A stretch of 64,000 bases of DNA from Lachnospira pectinoschiza (GCF_020564355.1 NZ_JAJCRR010000004.1:310001-374000), one strand, 5' to 3'. Shown: positions 27,809 through 36,427, numbered from the stretch's first letter. Made by a program: numbers and translations. The notes: generated from the letters alone by a model not told the origin.

Positions 27809-28645
27809 TTATCTCTCTCCTTTCAGATATTTTGCGAGTTCACGATAGTGCTTATTGTCCATCAGACCGAGGTAATTTACCAGTTCAATATAATCCTGCG
27901 CGGCTGTACAGCGTTTATCGTACGTTAAAAGCGGTTCAAATGTTGTATTGGATTCGCTGACTGCAATGCAGTTCCTGATTGAAACAGGAAGGAATTTTTC
28001 ACCAAACATATTTTCATAACTTTCAAACATTTGTTTGTATAATGTTGTACGTCCGGCAACTCTTGTCATAAAGATTCCTGCAAATTCAATAGCTAAAGAA
28101 TACTTACTGTTCAAATCTTCAATTGTATCAAACAGTGACATCAGACCGTCATACGAGAAGTTATCAACACAAATCGGAGTAACGATTTTATCACTTGCAC
28201 AAATAGCACAGGTTGTCAGATAAGATTTAAACGGCGAATTATCAATTATGATATAGTCAAAATCATCTTTTATAAGACTAAGATTATGACGTAAATACAA
28301 TTCTATATTGGTGCCCCCTGCTTCTTTGCTCCGGTCATAAATGGTGTATACGAGTGTTGACAGTTCTCTGGAAGCTGATAATATGGAAATGTTTTTATAG
28401 TCTGTCGCACTGATAAATTCAAGCACAGATGATTTGCGCAGCTGTTTGGTACAGAATAAATGTTCGTAGTTTATATCAAGAACTTCGTCGGTTTGTCCAA
28501 ACATTTTAGTTGTATTCATCTGCGGGTCTAAATCGATTAACAGAACATTATATCCTGAAATTGCAAGAATCTGCGCAATTGTAATAGCAGATGTGGACTT
28601 ACCAACACCGCCTTTTTCGTTAATAAAACTGATTACTTCTGACAT
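27809..28645 (-). CDS. parA: ParA-type partition ATPase
   Basis: 278 residues. The deviant Walker A KGGVGKST lies at the N-terminus (FINEKGGVGKSTSAITIAQI), followed by LLIDLDPQMNTT and DYIIIDNSPFKS, the signatures of ParA/Soj ATPases. ATG 28645 is preferred: it follows GAAAGG, whereas the longer frame to 28771 would run through the operator palindromes and encode a low-complexity tail. It heads the parAB operon, and two TGAACTGAGTTCA palindromes sit in its upstream region, consistent with autoregulation. Confidence 0.93.
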   Translation of the reverse strand: MSEVISFINEKGGVGKSTSAITIAQILAISGYNVLLIDLDPQMNTTKMFGQTDEVLDINYEHLFCTKQLRKSSVLEFISATDYKNISILSASRELSTLVYTIYDRSKEAGGTNIELYLRHNLSLIKDDFDYIIIDNSPFKSYLTTCAICASDKIVTPICVDNFSYDGLMSLFDTIEDLNSKYSLAIEFAGIFMTRVAGRTTLYKQMFESYENMFGEKFLPVSIRNCIAVSESNTTFEPLLTYDKRCTAAQDYIELVNYLGLMDNKHYRELAKYLKGER

Positions 28646-28688
28646 AGTTTGCCTTTCTTTTTTTGTATTTTTATTATATCTGTTTGTG

Positions 28689-28743
28689 TGAACTGAGTTC
28701 AAAAAGGATATTGTGTTACTTGTAAAAGAGTGAACTGAGTTCA
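28689..28743 (-). promoter_or_regulatory. Two TGAACTGAGTTCA palindromes in the parA promoter region
   Basis: Perfect copies at 28689-28701 and 28731-28743, 42 bp apart, lie 44-98 bp upstream of the parA start. They match the array on the other side of the same gap, so a partition protein binding the array is likely to repress parAB from these sites. Confidence 0.75.
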
Positions 28744-29012
28744 AATTATCTTTACTTTTCTTATTATACATGACTCACCTACAAAATCAAGTTTATTTAC
28801 CTAAAAATAGATAAAAATGAGATAGAAACATGCTGTTTATTATCATTATATGCCCTCTAAGGCAAAAGTATGAGATATTTTGATTGCTATAATCAAAATT
28901 TGGGTATCAACGGATATTTATTTACATGAAAATGCAGGATATTAATATATTAGCGTGTAATATAAAATAAAGTATATTTTATAAATTTTTATAAAAAATG
29001 TGTAGTGTAGAG

Positions 29013-29548
29013 TGAACTCAGTTCAATTCTTAAAGCATAAATGAGTAAGATACGAATAAAATGAACTCAGTTCAATTTTAAAATGTAAATCAGTGAAATA
29101 TAAAACGTATCAAGTTTAATTCTCTTGACGTGTAAATAAGATAAATACAAACTGAACTCAGTTCAGTCTTTTAAGTATAAATATGTATAATACAAACTGA
29201 ACTCAGTTCAGTCATTTAAGTATTAATATATAAAATACAAAATGAATTCAGTTCAATCTATAAAATTATAAAATAAAAAGTGAACTGAGTTCAGAATATT
29301 TAGAAATTAATGTAAAAAATCACAACTATGTACTGATCTTTACACAGAAGATTGTATTGGCAGATTATTTAACAAGGGACGAAGTGAAGTGAAAATATGA
29401 TGTGTAGCGGCATAGTATATAATGATGTATAATAAATAGATACCATAGCAGGAAACGCTATGTTTTAATATATAAATAGGACAAAGTAAAGAAAATCTGG
29501 AACTCAGTTCAAAAGAAAAAATATTAAAAAAAAATTGAACTCAGTTCA
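29013..29548. repeat. Centromere-like array of TGAACTCAGTTCA palindromes
   Basis: Eight copies: 29013, 29062, 29153, 29198, 29243 (one mismatch), 29281, 29499 (first base differs) and 29536. Each is a 6-bp inverted repeat with a single central base; copies at 29281 and in the parA promoter have G centrally on the plus strand, the others C. Most are 37-49 bp apart and set in AT-rich DNA. The region 28646-29845 has no credible gene. An array beside parAB with matching sites in the parA promoter is the usual arrangement of a plasmid centromere. Confidence 0.85.
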
Positions 29549-29768
29549 TATATATACAATGGAATAAAAAAAGAAATATATAACAAATTATTACAGTATT
29601 TTAACGTTAATAAGATAAATAATGATAAAACTGCTTATAATTAAAGATTCATATTGAAATATAAGAAAAAAATGATATATTATATAATTATAGATATAAG
29701 TATTAAAATACTAAATGGAATTAATAGTAAAATTAAAACGATTGGAAAATAAAGAACGCGTGTTCAGA

Positions 29769-29784
29769 TGTTTCACATGAAACA
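29769..29784. promoter_or_regulatory. parS-like site (chromosomal Spo0J/ParB type)
   Basis: TGTTTCACATGAAACA differs by one base from the near-universal bacterial parS TGTTTCACGTGAAACA, and the palindrome extends one base each side. It lies 60 bp upstream of the nitrilase-family gene. Confidence 0.65.
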
Positions 29785-29845
29785 TTTTATATTGTAAATA
29801 TAATAAAACAAATAATATAGATTGCAAAAAGAAATGAGGAGTAAG

Positions 29846-30700
29846 ATGAAGAATAATGTTATTAAAGCTGCCGGAATTCAAATTTTTTGTAATACATCTA
29901 AACAGGGAATGTTGGAAAAAGCTGAGAAATATATGGAGCAGGCAATTCAAAATTACCCGGGAATTGATTTATTTGTACTGCCGGAGCAATTTTATCAGAT
30001 GGATTGCTATGAATATGAAAACGAAATATATGGGGAATATGAGCATGGTATGTTTGAAAAATGGCTGAGCCAATGTGCGAAAAAGTATCATGCAAATATT
30101 ATTGGTGGCAGTTATGCAGTCAGACCGGCGAAAAAAGGAGCGGAAAATGAAAATACCCATGAAAAAGTGTATAATCGCTGTTTAGTGATGAACCGGAATG
30201 GAGAAAGGGTTGGTTTCTACGATAAAATACACCTTTTTGATGCATTTGGGGTCAAAGAATCCGACACTTTCTTATCCGGCAGCCAATTAGGACTGTTTCA
30301 ACTGGATATTGGCAAAGTGGGTGTGTGGATTTGTTATGACACGAGATTTTCCGAAATTGCCCGCACATTAAGGGCAAAAGGGGCAGAAATTCTGTGTGTT
30401 CCGGCAGCTTTTTACAGTCCGAATGCAGACCAGTGGGATATTATTGTAAAGTCATCCGCAATCTGTAATGTTACGCCGGTAGTAGCGGTGAATCAGTACG
30501 GAACACTGCCCAATGGACGTTCATTGTTTGGCAGAAGCAGAATGGTAGATGCAAAGGGGCTGATTGTTGCAGGAATGTCAGATAAAGAGGGATATTTTGT
30601 CGGAGAAATTGATAAAGAGTATACACAAAAATGCCGGAAAGAAAATCCAGAGATGGAAAATAGACGTATGGATTTATATAAAACATGGTATAACGAATAA
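29846..30700 (+). CDS. Nitrilase-superfamily carbon-nitrogen hydrolase
   Basis: About 284 residues with the full Glu-Lys-Cys triad: LFVLPEQFYQMD (Glu), FYDKIHLFDAFG (Lys) and VWICYDTRFSEIARTL (Cys), plus the later NQYG and GRSRMVDAKG patterns. Spacing is that of the omega-amidase/NIT2-like branch that hydrolyses small amides. ATG 29846 is selected because GAGGAG lies just upstream; the frame also reaches a TTG at 29822. It stands alone beside the centromere region. The substrate is not deducible. Confidence 0.88.
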   Translation: MKNNVIKAAGIQIFCNTSKQGMLEKAEKYMEQAIQNYPGIDLFVLPEQFYQMDCYEYENEIYGEYEHGMFEKWLSQCAKKYHANIIGGSYAVRPAKKGAENENTHEKVYNRCLVMNRNGERVGFYDKIHLFDAFGVKESDTFLSGSQLGLFQLDIGKVGVWICYDTRFSEIARTLRAKGAEILCVPAAFYSPNADQWDIIVKSSAICNVTPVVAVNQYGTLPNGRSLFGRSRMVDAKGLIVAGMSDKEGYFVGEIDKEYTQKCRKENPEMENRRMDLYKTWYNE

Positions 30701-30720
30701 GAAATAAAAAGTGTATTTCA

Positions 30721-30780
30721 TCACAGCGCGAATTTCTGAACGCATCTTCGCAACAAGTTGGAAAGAAATAGGGATTATGG
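30721..30780 (+). repeat. Partial copy of the structured leader element
   Basis: This segment resembles the 3' half of the three full leader copies: GCGCGAATTTCT, then CGC...TCTTCGC and GAAATAGGGATTATGG. It lacks the two upstream hairpins and is not followed by a gene of its own; a full copy begins 77 bp downstream. Confidence 0.5.
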
Positions 30781-30856
30781 GGGATTTTGGCGAAAATGCT
30801 TTTATTTAGAAGAATTTAATGATAAAATAATAGCAAAATGTAATGTGATGAGGTTA

Positions 30857-31003
30857 GTGTGAAAATATGCTTGATAGCAGATTTTCACACAGCTATTTGT
30901 TTCTGAGCGAAAACAAATAGCCCTTTATGGCAGAATAGAAATCGCCTGCGCGAATTTCTATTCGCCGTCTTCGCGATAAAATCGCTCAGAAATGGGAATT
31001 AAG
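30857..31003 (+). ncRNA. Structured leader element, copy 1 (upstream of LytTR regulator)
   Basis: Hairpin P1 is GTGTGAAAAT (30857-30866) with ATTTTCACAC (30881-30890). P2 is GCTATTTGTTT (30892-30902) with AAACAAATAGC (30911-30921) around the loop CTGAGCGA. P3 is GAATAGAAAT (30933-30942) with ATTTCTATTC (30954-30963). A small GCGA/TCGC stem follows, then GAAATGGGAATTAAG before the start codon. Copies at 41174 and 46701 have the same order of helices with different paired bases, so the element is conserved as RNA structure. It ends at the ribosome-binding site, so it may control translation. Confidence 0.7.
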
Positions 31004-31729
31004 ATGATTAAGATTTCAGTATGTGATGACGATGAGGGACAGCTTACCTTTTTCAAACAGTGTTTTATGGAATACAATGAAAAGCATGAAGAAAAGATTG
31101 AAGCAAACTTTTATCAGAGTGTTCAAAGTCTTTTAAATGAAAAGAAATTTTCCCCGGATGTCTATTTTTTAGATATTGAATTACAGGACGGCAACGGATT
31201 AAAATTGGCGGGGCGAATCCGGACAAGAAATCCCCAGATACCGATTGTATTTATAACAAGTCATGAAGAATTTATGCCGGAGGCATTTCAGGTACACGCA
31301 TACCAGTACCTGAATGAAAAGAAGAATGCACAGGCGGTAGAAAATGTTTTAAATCAGCTGGCAGACTATTTTTCGGAACAAAATCAAATATTTTCATTCC
31401 AGACTTATGGAGAAATGATTTCGCTGGATTGCAGGGATATTATCTGCTTTACATCGGAAAAACGCAAGAATATTGTGATTGCAGAAAACGGTGAATTTGA
31501 GTATTACGGAAAATTTTCAGCTATTATGGACAAACTGCCCCGGCAGAACTTTGCAGAATTAAGAAATAATTTTATTATAAATATGGCATATATTCATACG
31601 ATTGATAAGGTGACGGTGTATTATGAAAATGTACACGGCATTGGATTAAACAGCGTTGATATAACAAGAAAGTATCGGAATTCTTTTGAAGAAAAATATG
31701 AGGCGTACAGAAATAGAATTTACAGGTAA
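31004..31729 (+). CDS. LytTR-family response regulator (AgrA-like), module 1
   Basis: About 241 residues: an N-terminal receiver domain (ISVCDDDEGQ acidic pocket, phosphoacceptor Asp in VYFLDIELQDGNG) and a C-terminal LytTR DNA-binding domain (SLDCRDIICFTSEKR, then FAELRNNFIINMAYIHTID). It regulates target operons together with the sensor kinase encoded 16 bp downstream. ATG 31004 directly follows the structured leader; an in-frame ATG at 30992 lies inside it. The likely target is the direct-repeat operator at 33075-33109 ahead of the secreted-protein operon. Confidence 0.9.
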   Translation: MIKISVCDDDEGQLTFFKQCFMEYNEKHEEKIEANFYQSVQSLLNEKKFSPDVYFLDIELQDGNGLKLAGRIRTRNPQIPIVFITSHEEFMPEAFQVHAYQYLNEKKNAQAVENVLNQLADYFSEQNQIFSFQTYGEMISLDCRDIICFTSEKRKNIVIAENGEFEYYGKFSAIMDKLPRQNFAELRNNFIINMAYIHTIDKVTVYYENVHGIGLNSVDITRKYRNSFEEKYEAYRNRIYR

Positions 31730-31744
31730 GAGCAGGCAGTAAAA

Positions 31745-33055
31745 ATGGAAGCAATAGTGGGACTGGGTATAATTGAAGCATTTTCCTATGTGCTTTTGTA
31801 TTATACATTTATACATTCTTTAAACAGATACGAAAGAAAAAAGGACAAAATATTTTATATTGCCGCAAGTCTGGCAGTGGTAGTCAGACTTGCAGCAATA
31901 GTACTGGATAAAGAAAAAACAGTGGTTTGCATGGATATTTATCTGCCATGTACCATTTTGCAGACAGTACTTTTGCTGGGTATGAATGTACAAACCAGCA
32001 ATGCTTTTTGCAGACTAAGTCTGGGAATGAATTATATTTTTTATGTATTTGCGGCAAGACAGGTGGCAGCTGTATTTTCGTATCAATTCGTCAAGTATTC
32101 ATTGCATGACGAGCTGAATACACCCAGCAGAATGAAGATCATGACGTTGTCATTAACTTGTGTTGTAACGTGTATTTTAGAAATTATTTTAGTTTGCGCC
32201 GTATACGCTTTGATGAAAAAGAAAAAAATACAGTATGCCAGCACAACTATTTTTGGAGCAGAAGTGATGGTTTACTGTGCAGCATATATTTTCAGGCAGC
32301 AACAGCGCAGAATGGATATGAGTGCAGTGACAGCCGGTTTTATCTGGATTATAATTATTATCATAAGTCTGCTGTTCTTTGGATTTCAGTGCCAGTATAG
32401 CAGATTACAGGAATTATATGCGGAAAAACAGCAAATACAGCAGGAACTGGAAAATACAGAATATTTTTATGAAAAAATACAGCAGGGACAGGATACAATC
32501 CGAAATATCCGGCATGATATGAAAAACCGCCTGTCCGGCATATTGGCGGCAATGCAGAACGAGGGAGAAAATAGACAGCAAATTGAAGCAGAACTCCAGA
32601 CCGCACTGGGCATGATTAGCAGCGTAAAAGAGGAGCGGTATTGTAATAATAATTATATCAATTCGATTTTAAGCTATAAACTGCAAAATATTGCATCGGA
32701 TCAGATAGATGTATCTGTGAGAATGTTATATCCTGAAAGATTAAATATTGATTACGGGGATATGGGGGTGTTACTGGGAAATCTCATTGATAATGCCGTA
32801 GAAGCCTGTGAATATGTCAAAACAGAAAAACCGTATATCCACATTAAAGGATATGAAAATGCCCTGAAATGGTATCTTGAAATTGAGAACAGCAAAAGTC
32901 CGCATCAGCCGCTTAAAAATTCAATCAATCACGGAAGGGGAATACGGAATGTAGAACAGGTTTTGCAAAAATATCATGCAGAATTACGTATAAAAAAGAG
33001 TGAAACAAAATATAAGACAGAGGTTGTTTTTATGATTGGAATGCCACGCGAATGA
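31745..33055 (+). CDS. AgrC-like sensor histidine kinase, module 1
   Basis: 436 residues: six or so membrane helices over residues 1-215, a coiled linker, the phosphoacceptor block IRHDMKNRLSGI (about residue 253) and a HATPase_c_5-type ATPase domain with GNLIDNAVEACEY and HGRGIRNVEQVL. This is the AgrC/HPK10 class that detects peptide signals at its membrane domain. It is co-transcribed with the upstream LytTR regulator. No AgrB or AgrD lies with this module, so its signal may come from elsewhere or from one of the small secreted proteins downstream. Confidence 0.9.
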   Translation: MEAIVGLGIIEAFSYVLLYYTFIHSLNRYERKKDKIFYIAASLAVVVRLAAIVLDKEKTVVCMDIYLPCTILQTVLLLGMNVQTSNAFCRLSLGMNYIFYVFAARQVAAVFSYQFVKYSLHDELNTPSRMKIMTLSLTCVVTCILEIILVCAVYALMKKKKIQYASTTIFGAEVMVYCAAYIFRQQQRRMDMSAVTAGFIWIIIIIISLLFFGFQCQYSRLQELYAEKQQIQQELENTEYFYEKIQQGQDTIRNIRHDMKNRLSGILAAMQNEGENRQQIEAELQTALGMISSVKEERYCNNNYINSILSYKLQNIASDQIDVSVRMLYPERLNIDYGDMGVLLGNLIDNAVEACEYVKTEKPYIHIKGYENALKWYLEIENSKSPHQPLKNSINHGRGIRNVEQVLQKYHAELRIKKSETKYKTEVVFMIGMPRE

Positions 33056-33077
33056 TGTTCGCGCGGCATTTTTTGTC
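33041..33077 (+). terminator. Intrinsic terminator at end of module 1 kinase
   Basis: An inverted repeat (ATGCCACGCGAA with TTCGCGCGGCAT) spans the kinase stop codon and is followed by TTTTTT, separating the two-component genes from the next operon. Confidence 0.85.
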
Positions 33078-33153
33078 ATCCGTTACATGAAAACGGTCAT
33101 CCGTTACATCGGCAGGGAAAAAGTATTTACAAAAAAATACAGCATGGTATTAT
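33075..33153 (+). promoter_or_regulatory. LytTR-type direct-repeat operator and promoter
   Basis: GTCATCCGTTACAT occurs at 33075-33088 and again at 33096-33109, a 21-bp period (two helix turns). TTTACA (33126-33131) and TATTAT (33148-33153) follow with a 16-bp spacer. Paired direct repeats of this kind just upstream of the -35 are the binding pattern of AgrA/LytTR activators. The cognate regulator is probably the one at 31004. Confidence 0.75.
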
Positions 33154-33228
33154 CGGATTATAGGCGGGAAACAGATGTGGACTGCCTGTAAAATAAAGCA
33201 GCGGATAAACCCGCAGGAGGAGGAAAGC

Positions 33229-33711
33229 ATGAGAAATGCAAAAGTTAAAAAGTCCAATAAGATATTGGCAGCGATTACAGCAGCGATGCTGGCAGTCACA
33301 ATCGGGGGAACGGGGGTAACAGCGTTTGCCAACAATAACAGTGATACTTATGAGTGTTTTTCATTCTCAGGGGAAAATACTTCACGTTCTGATTTTAGGC
33401 ATAAGGACGATATCAGTTCATGCTGGTGTAACTGCTATAATTCAAGTAACAGTGATGCAGGATTTTATATTGAGGTGTATGGAACGTCGGAATATAATAA
33501 TACCTCCGGCAGTTACTGCGGACACAAGTCATATTATTTTTCAGAAGACACTACCTGGTATATGTGGAATGTAGTATATGAAACGTATGGGGATTGTGAT
33601 TATACGGCGGCATATCTGATTGCATCACCACAAGGCTCTATTTATGATGATTTTGACTGCTGGTGGAGTCCGGATAATGGGTCAGGTATTACATGGGACG
33701 AAGAACGATAG
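33229..33711 (+). CDS. Small secreted protein S1 (DUF2712-like)
   Basis: About 160 residues. A Sec signal (KSNKILAAITAAMLAVTIGG, cleavage after VTAFA) is followed by a mature part starting NNNSDTY, with a Cys-rich stretch SSCWCNCYNSS, YGTSEYNNTSGSYCGHKSYYF and the C-terminal FDCWWSPDNGSG. The pattern resembles the DUF2712 group of small exported proteins found near LytTR systems. ATG 33229 has AGGAGGAAAG upstream. It is the first gene of the operon controlled from 33075. A paralogue (S2) lies at 35377. Confidence 0.7.
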   Translation: MRNAKVKKSNKILAAITAAMLAVTIGGTGVTAFANNNSDTYECFSFSGENTSRSDFRHKDDISSCWCNCYNSSNSDAGFYIEVYGTSEYNNTSGSYCGHKSYYFSEDTTWYMWNVVYETYGDCDYTAAYLIASPQGSIYDDFDCWWSPDNGSGITWDEER

Positions 33712-33724
33712 GAGAGGAAAATTT

Positions 33725-34528
33725 ATGAAAAAGCGAAGTATAGGAATACTTCTGCTTAGTCTGACAGTCTGCACCTGCATTAGCGGGTGCAGCAGCCAGA
33801 GTATTGCAGATGTCAATGAAAAATCTATACAGGCAGAAGAAGAAACAGAAACAAAGGACGAAAAAAAGGATGTTGTAATAAAAAAAGCAGAGGATTCAAC
33901 AAGAAAATTATTTAGAGAAACGGCAACGCCGTTATCGAAGGGAAACCGGTTATTGTCAAGGAATGAAACGGCGACATATCGAGGAATAGAAATTTCAGTC
34001 GTAGATGTATTAGTGGCGGACAGTAAAGAGGAAGCAGGACTTACCGAGGAAGAACTGGCATATTTTTCAGGTCAAAACGGGGGAAAAGATATTGATACAA
34101 CGAAAAAAAACGAAAATTGGGAATATACATGGCCGTTTGTCAGAATCCGCTTAAAAAATACAACAAATGAAGAACAGGATATTAATGCAGGGCAGCTGGA
34201 ATTGTACAATGTCTATGACGAGGGAGAATACAAAACGGTGCAAAAAGTATCCGGTGGGTATTCAAAAGTTTATAATGCAGATTATGTTGGAACAGATCAT
34301 GGAAATTTTGCCTCTTTACAGCCGGGAGAAGAAAGAATCGTAACAGTAGTATATCTGGGAATGAGAAAGTATCAATCAAAAGGATATTCTTCTAGTGAAG
34401 GTGTTTTGTTTACAGATATCCCAACATTGGAAAATGTATACATGAAAACATATGCAATAGGAAATATTCAGGAGGAAGAACCGCTGATTTGTCTGAATAT
34501 AAAGGACGGAAAAGTGGTAAATGAGTAG
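33725..34528 (+). CDS. Lipoprotein L1 (DUF4352/DUF5067-like)
   Basis: 267 residues. The lipoprotein signal ends in the lipobox ISGC (about residue 21). An acidic linker (EEETETKDEKKD) precedes an immunoglobulin-like domain containing TYRGIEISVVDVLVADS, WPFVRIRLKNTTNEEQDI and FASLQPGEERIVTVVYLG, the layout of DUF4352/DUF5067 proteins. It is anchored on the outer face of the membrane. It is a tandem duplicate of L2, and the first ~125 bp of both genes are nearly identical. Role unknown; lipoproteins in such operons often give immunity or sense envelope stress. Confidence 0.72.
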   Translation: MKKRSIGILLLSLTVCTCISGCSSQSIADVNEKSIQAEEETETKDEKKDVVIKKAEDSTRKLFRETATPLSKGNRLLSRNETATYRGIEISVVDVLVADSKEEAGLTEEELAYFSGQNGGKDIDTTKKNENWEYTWPFVRIRLKNTTNEEQDINAGQLELYNVYDEGEYKTVQKVSGGYSKVYNADYVGTDHGNFASLQPGEERIVTVVYLGMRKYQSKGYSSSEGVLFTDIPTLENVYMKTYAIGNIQEEEPLICLNIKDGKVVNE

Positions 34529-34550
34529 TAAAAAGAGGAGAGCGGATTAT

Positions 34551-35357
34551 ATGAAAAAGCGAAGTATAGGAATACTTCTGCTTAGTCTGACAGTCTGCAC
34601 CTGCATTAGCGGGTGCAGCAGCCAGAGTATTGCAGATGTGAATGAAAAATCTATACAGGCAGAAGAAGAAACAGAAACGGAATATGCAAAAAAAGATGTT
34701 GTAATTAAAGAACCGGAAGAAAAAACACATTTATCGTTAAGAGAACAGGCAGCACCGTTATCAAAGGGAAATCGGTTATTGTCAAGGAATGAAACGGCGA
34801 CATACCGTGGAATAGAAGTATCAGTGGTAGATGTGCTGTTAGCCGACAGTAAAGAGGAAGCAGGGCTTACCGAGGAAGAACTGGCATATTTTTCAGGTCA
34901 AAATGGGGGAGAAGATATTGATACAGTAAAGAAAAACGAAGACTGGGAGTATATATGGCCGTTTGTCAGAATCCGTTTAAAAAATACAACAAATGAAGAA
35001 CAGGATATTAACGCGGGTCAGTTGGAATTGTACAATGTTTATGATGATGATGAATATGGAACAATTACAAAAGTATCAGAGGGATATTCAAAAGTTTACA
35101 ATGCAGATTATGTTGGAACAAAGCATGGAAATTTTGCCTCGTTACAGCCGGAAGAAGAAAGAATTGTAACAGTAGCATATCTGGGACTGACAAAGTATCA
35201 ATCAAAAGGATATTCTTCTAGTGAAGGTGTTTTATTTACAGATACTCCAACATTAGAAAATGTGTATATTAAAACATATGCAGTAGGGAATGTTCAAGAG
35301 GAAGAACCACTGATTTGTCTGAATATAAAGAACGGAAAAGTGGTAGATGAGCAGTAA
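34551..35357 (+). CDS. Lipoprotein L2, tandem duplicate of L1
   Basis: 268 residues with the same signal peptide and lipobox ISGC as L1, a divergent linker (AKKDVVIKEPEEKTH) and a closely similar C-terminal domain (TYRGIEVSVVDVLLADS, LQPEEERIVTVAYLG). ATG 34551 lies 22 bp after L1 and its ribosome site is AGAGGAGAG. The identity is strongest at the 5' end and again over the core, with a variable patch between, which suggests gene conversion after duplication. Confidence 0.72.
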   Translation: MKKRSIGILLLSLTVCTCISGCSSQSIADVNEKSIQAEEETETEYAKKDVVIKEPEEKTHLSLREQAAPLSKGNRLLSRNETATYRGIEVSVVDVLLADSKEEAGLTEEELAYFSGQNGGEDIDTVKKNEDWEYIWPFVRIRLKNTTNEEQDINAGQLELYNVYDDDEYGTITKVSEGYSKVYNADYVGTKHGNFASLQPEEERIVTVAYLGLTKYQSKGYSSSEGVLFTDTPTLENVYIKTYAVGNVQEEEPLICLNIKNGKVVDEQ

Positions 35358-35376
35358 AAGAGATAGGAGAATTAAC

Positions 35377-35856
35377 ATGAAGAAAAAAGTAGGAAAAGTA
35401 AATCAAATTGCAGCAGGTTTTGCAGCAGTGTTATTAGGGCTTATTGTAGCCGGCACAGGAACGAAAGTATTTGCTAATAACAATTCAGATACATACGAGT
35501 ATTTTTCATTTTCAGGAGACAATACTGTTCATTCGGATTTTAGAAGAAAAGATGATACAACGTCCTCTTGGTGTAAATGTTTTAATGCCAGCAGTGACGA
35601 ATCAGAATTTTATGTCACAGTATATGGAACAAGTGAACATAACAACACATCGGGCAGTTATTGTGGACGTAGGGCATATGTATTTGGAAAAAATAAAGAA
35701 TGGTATATGTGGAATACGGTTTATGAAACATATGGAGATGACGCATATACAGCGGCATATTTAGCTGCATCGCCAAAGGGATTTGTTCAAGATGATTTTG
35801 AATGTTGGTGGAGTCCCGATAATGGTTCCGGTATATATGGAGATGAGGAGCGATGA
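35377..35856 (+). CDS. Small secreted protein S2, paralogue of S1
   Basis: About 159 residues. A Sec signal (IAAGFAAVLLGLIVAGTG, cleavage after KVFA) is followed by NNNSDTYEYFSFSGDN, SSWCKCFNASSDE, HNNTSGSYCGRRAYVF, WYMWNTVYETYGDD and FECWWSPDNGSG. Differences from S1 lie mainly in loop residues; the Cys count differs slightly. Its stop overlaps the next start by ATGA. It has the same uncertain function as S1. Confidence 0.7.
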   Translation: MKKKVGKVNQIAAGFAAVLLGLIVAGTGTKVFANNNSDTYEYFSFSGDNTVHSDFRRKDDTTSSWCKCFNASSDESEFYVTVYGTSEHNNTSGSYCGRRAYVFGKNKEWYMWNTVYETYGDDAYTAAYLAASPKGFVQDDFECWWSPDNGSGIYGDEER

Positions 35857-36425
35857 AAAAATTTTGCAAAAACAAGAAAAAACACCTCATCTTCATCGGT
35901 CTGGCATTTGTCTTCCTGCTTGGAATTTTCAGATATATCGATTTGAATTCCCGTTTTCCCAAAGCACCAACCCAGGCATACGGACTGGGAGAGTGGATGC
36001 CGACAGGGAAAGCGGAAATATGTGCTGTTGAAGCAAAGATATTAAAAGGGGAGGAAATGGAGAAATATTATGAAGAAGAGTTCGGCGGGGAAAAAATAAT
36101 CGGAATGAGTTATAAAGAGAGAGAAATCTTTATGAAGCTTAAAATAAGAAATGTAGGAGATGATACATTAAGGGTCAGCAGGCTGGTTCATCAAGTGCAT
36201 TTTGAAGCGTATCCTGCCGGCTGTGCCAACGGAATAGATGAATACTATTTTCCGGTAGAACAGATTGAACCGCAGGAGGAAGCTGAAGGTGTGATTTCCA
36301 TAGCGTTATCAAGAGGGGATGTAGACGATAAGGAGTATGACACATTTATAAAAAACAATACAATTCGTCTTGTGAAATCGGCATATCCGGTCATCAAAAT
36401 GATTGAATTTAAGATAGGGGAATAA
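35853..36425 (+). CDS. Membrane-anchored DUF5028-like protein, copy 1
   Basis: 190 residues: one N-terminal membrane segment (about residues 11-27), then RFPKAPTQAYGLGEWMPTG, a beta-sandwich-like domain (FMKLKIRNVGDDTLRV) and the C-terminal KNNTIRLVKSAYPVIKMIEFKIGE. I associate it with the DUF5028 group by pattern. It is coupled to S2 (ATGA) and directly followed by a permease; the same pair recurs at 37305/37877. It probably forms an extracellular accessory to the adjacent ABC permease. Confidence 0.62.
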   Translation: MKKFCKNKKKHLIFIGLAFVFLLGIFRYIDLNSRFPKAPTQAYGLGEWMPTGKAEICAVEAKILKGEEMEKYYEEEFGGEKIIGMSYKEREIFMKLKIRNVGDDTLRVSRLVHQVHFEAYPAGCANGIDEYYFPVEQIEPQEEAEGVISIALSRGDVDDKEYDTFIKNNTIRLVKSAYPVIKMIEFKIGE

Positions 36426-36427
36426 AC

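Noticed and set aside
28645..28771. N-terminal extension of ParA
   Set aside because: The extended frame runs through two operator palindromes and gives a low-complexity tail; the ATG at 28645 has a proper ribosome site directly before the P-loop domain.
29013..29548. CRISPR array
   Set aside because: Repeats are only 13 bp, palindromic and irregularly spaced, with matching copies in the parA promoter and no cas genes; centromere sites explain them better.
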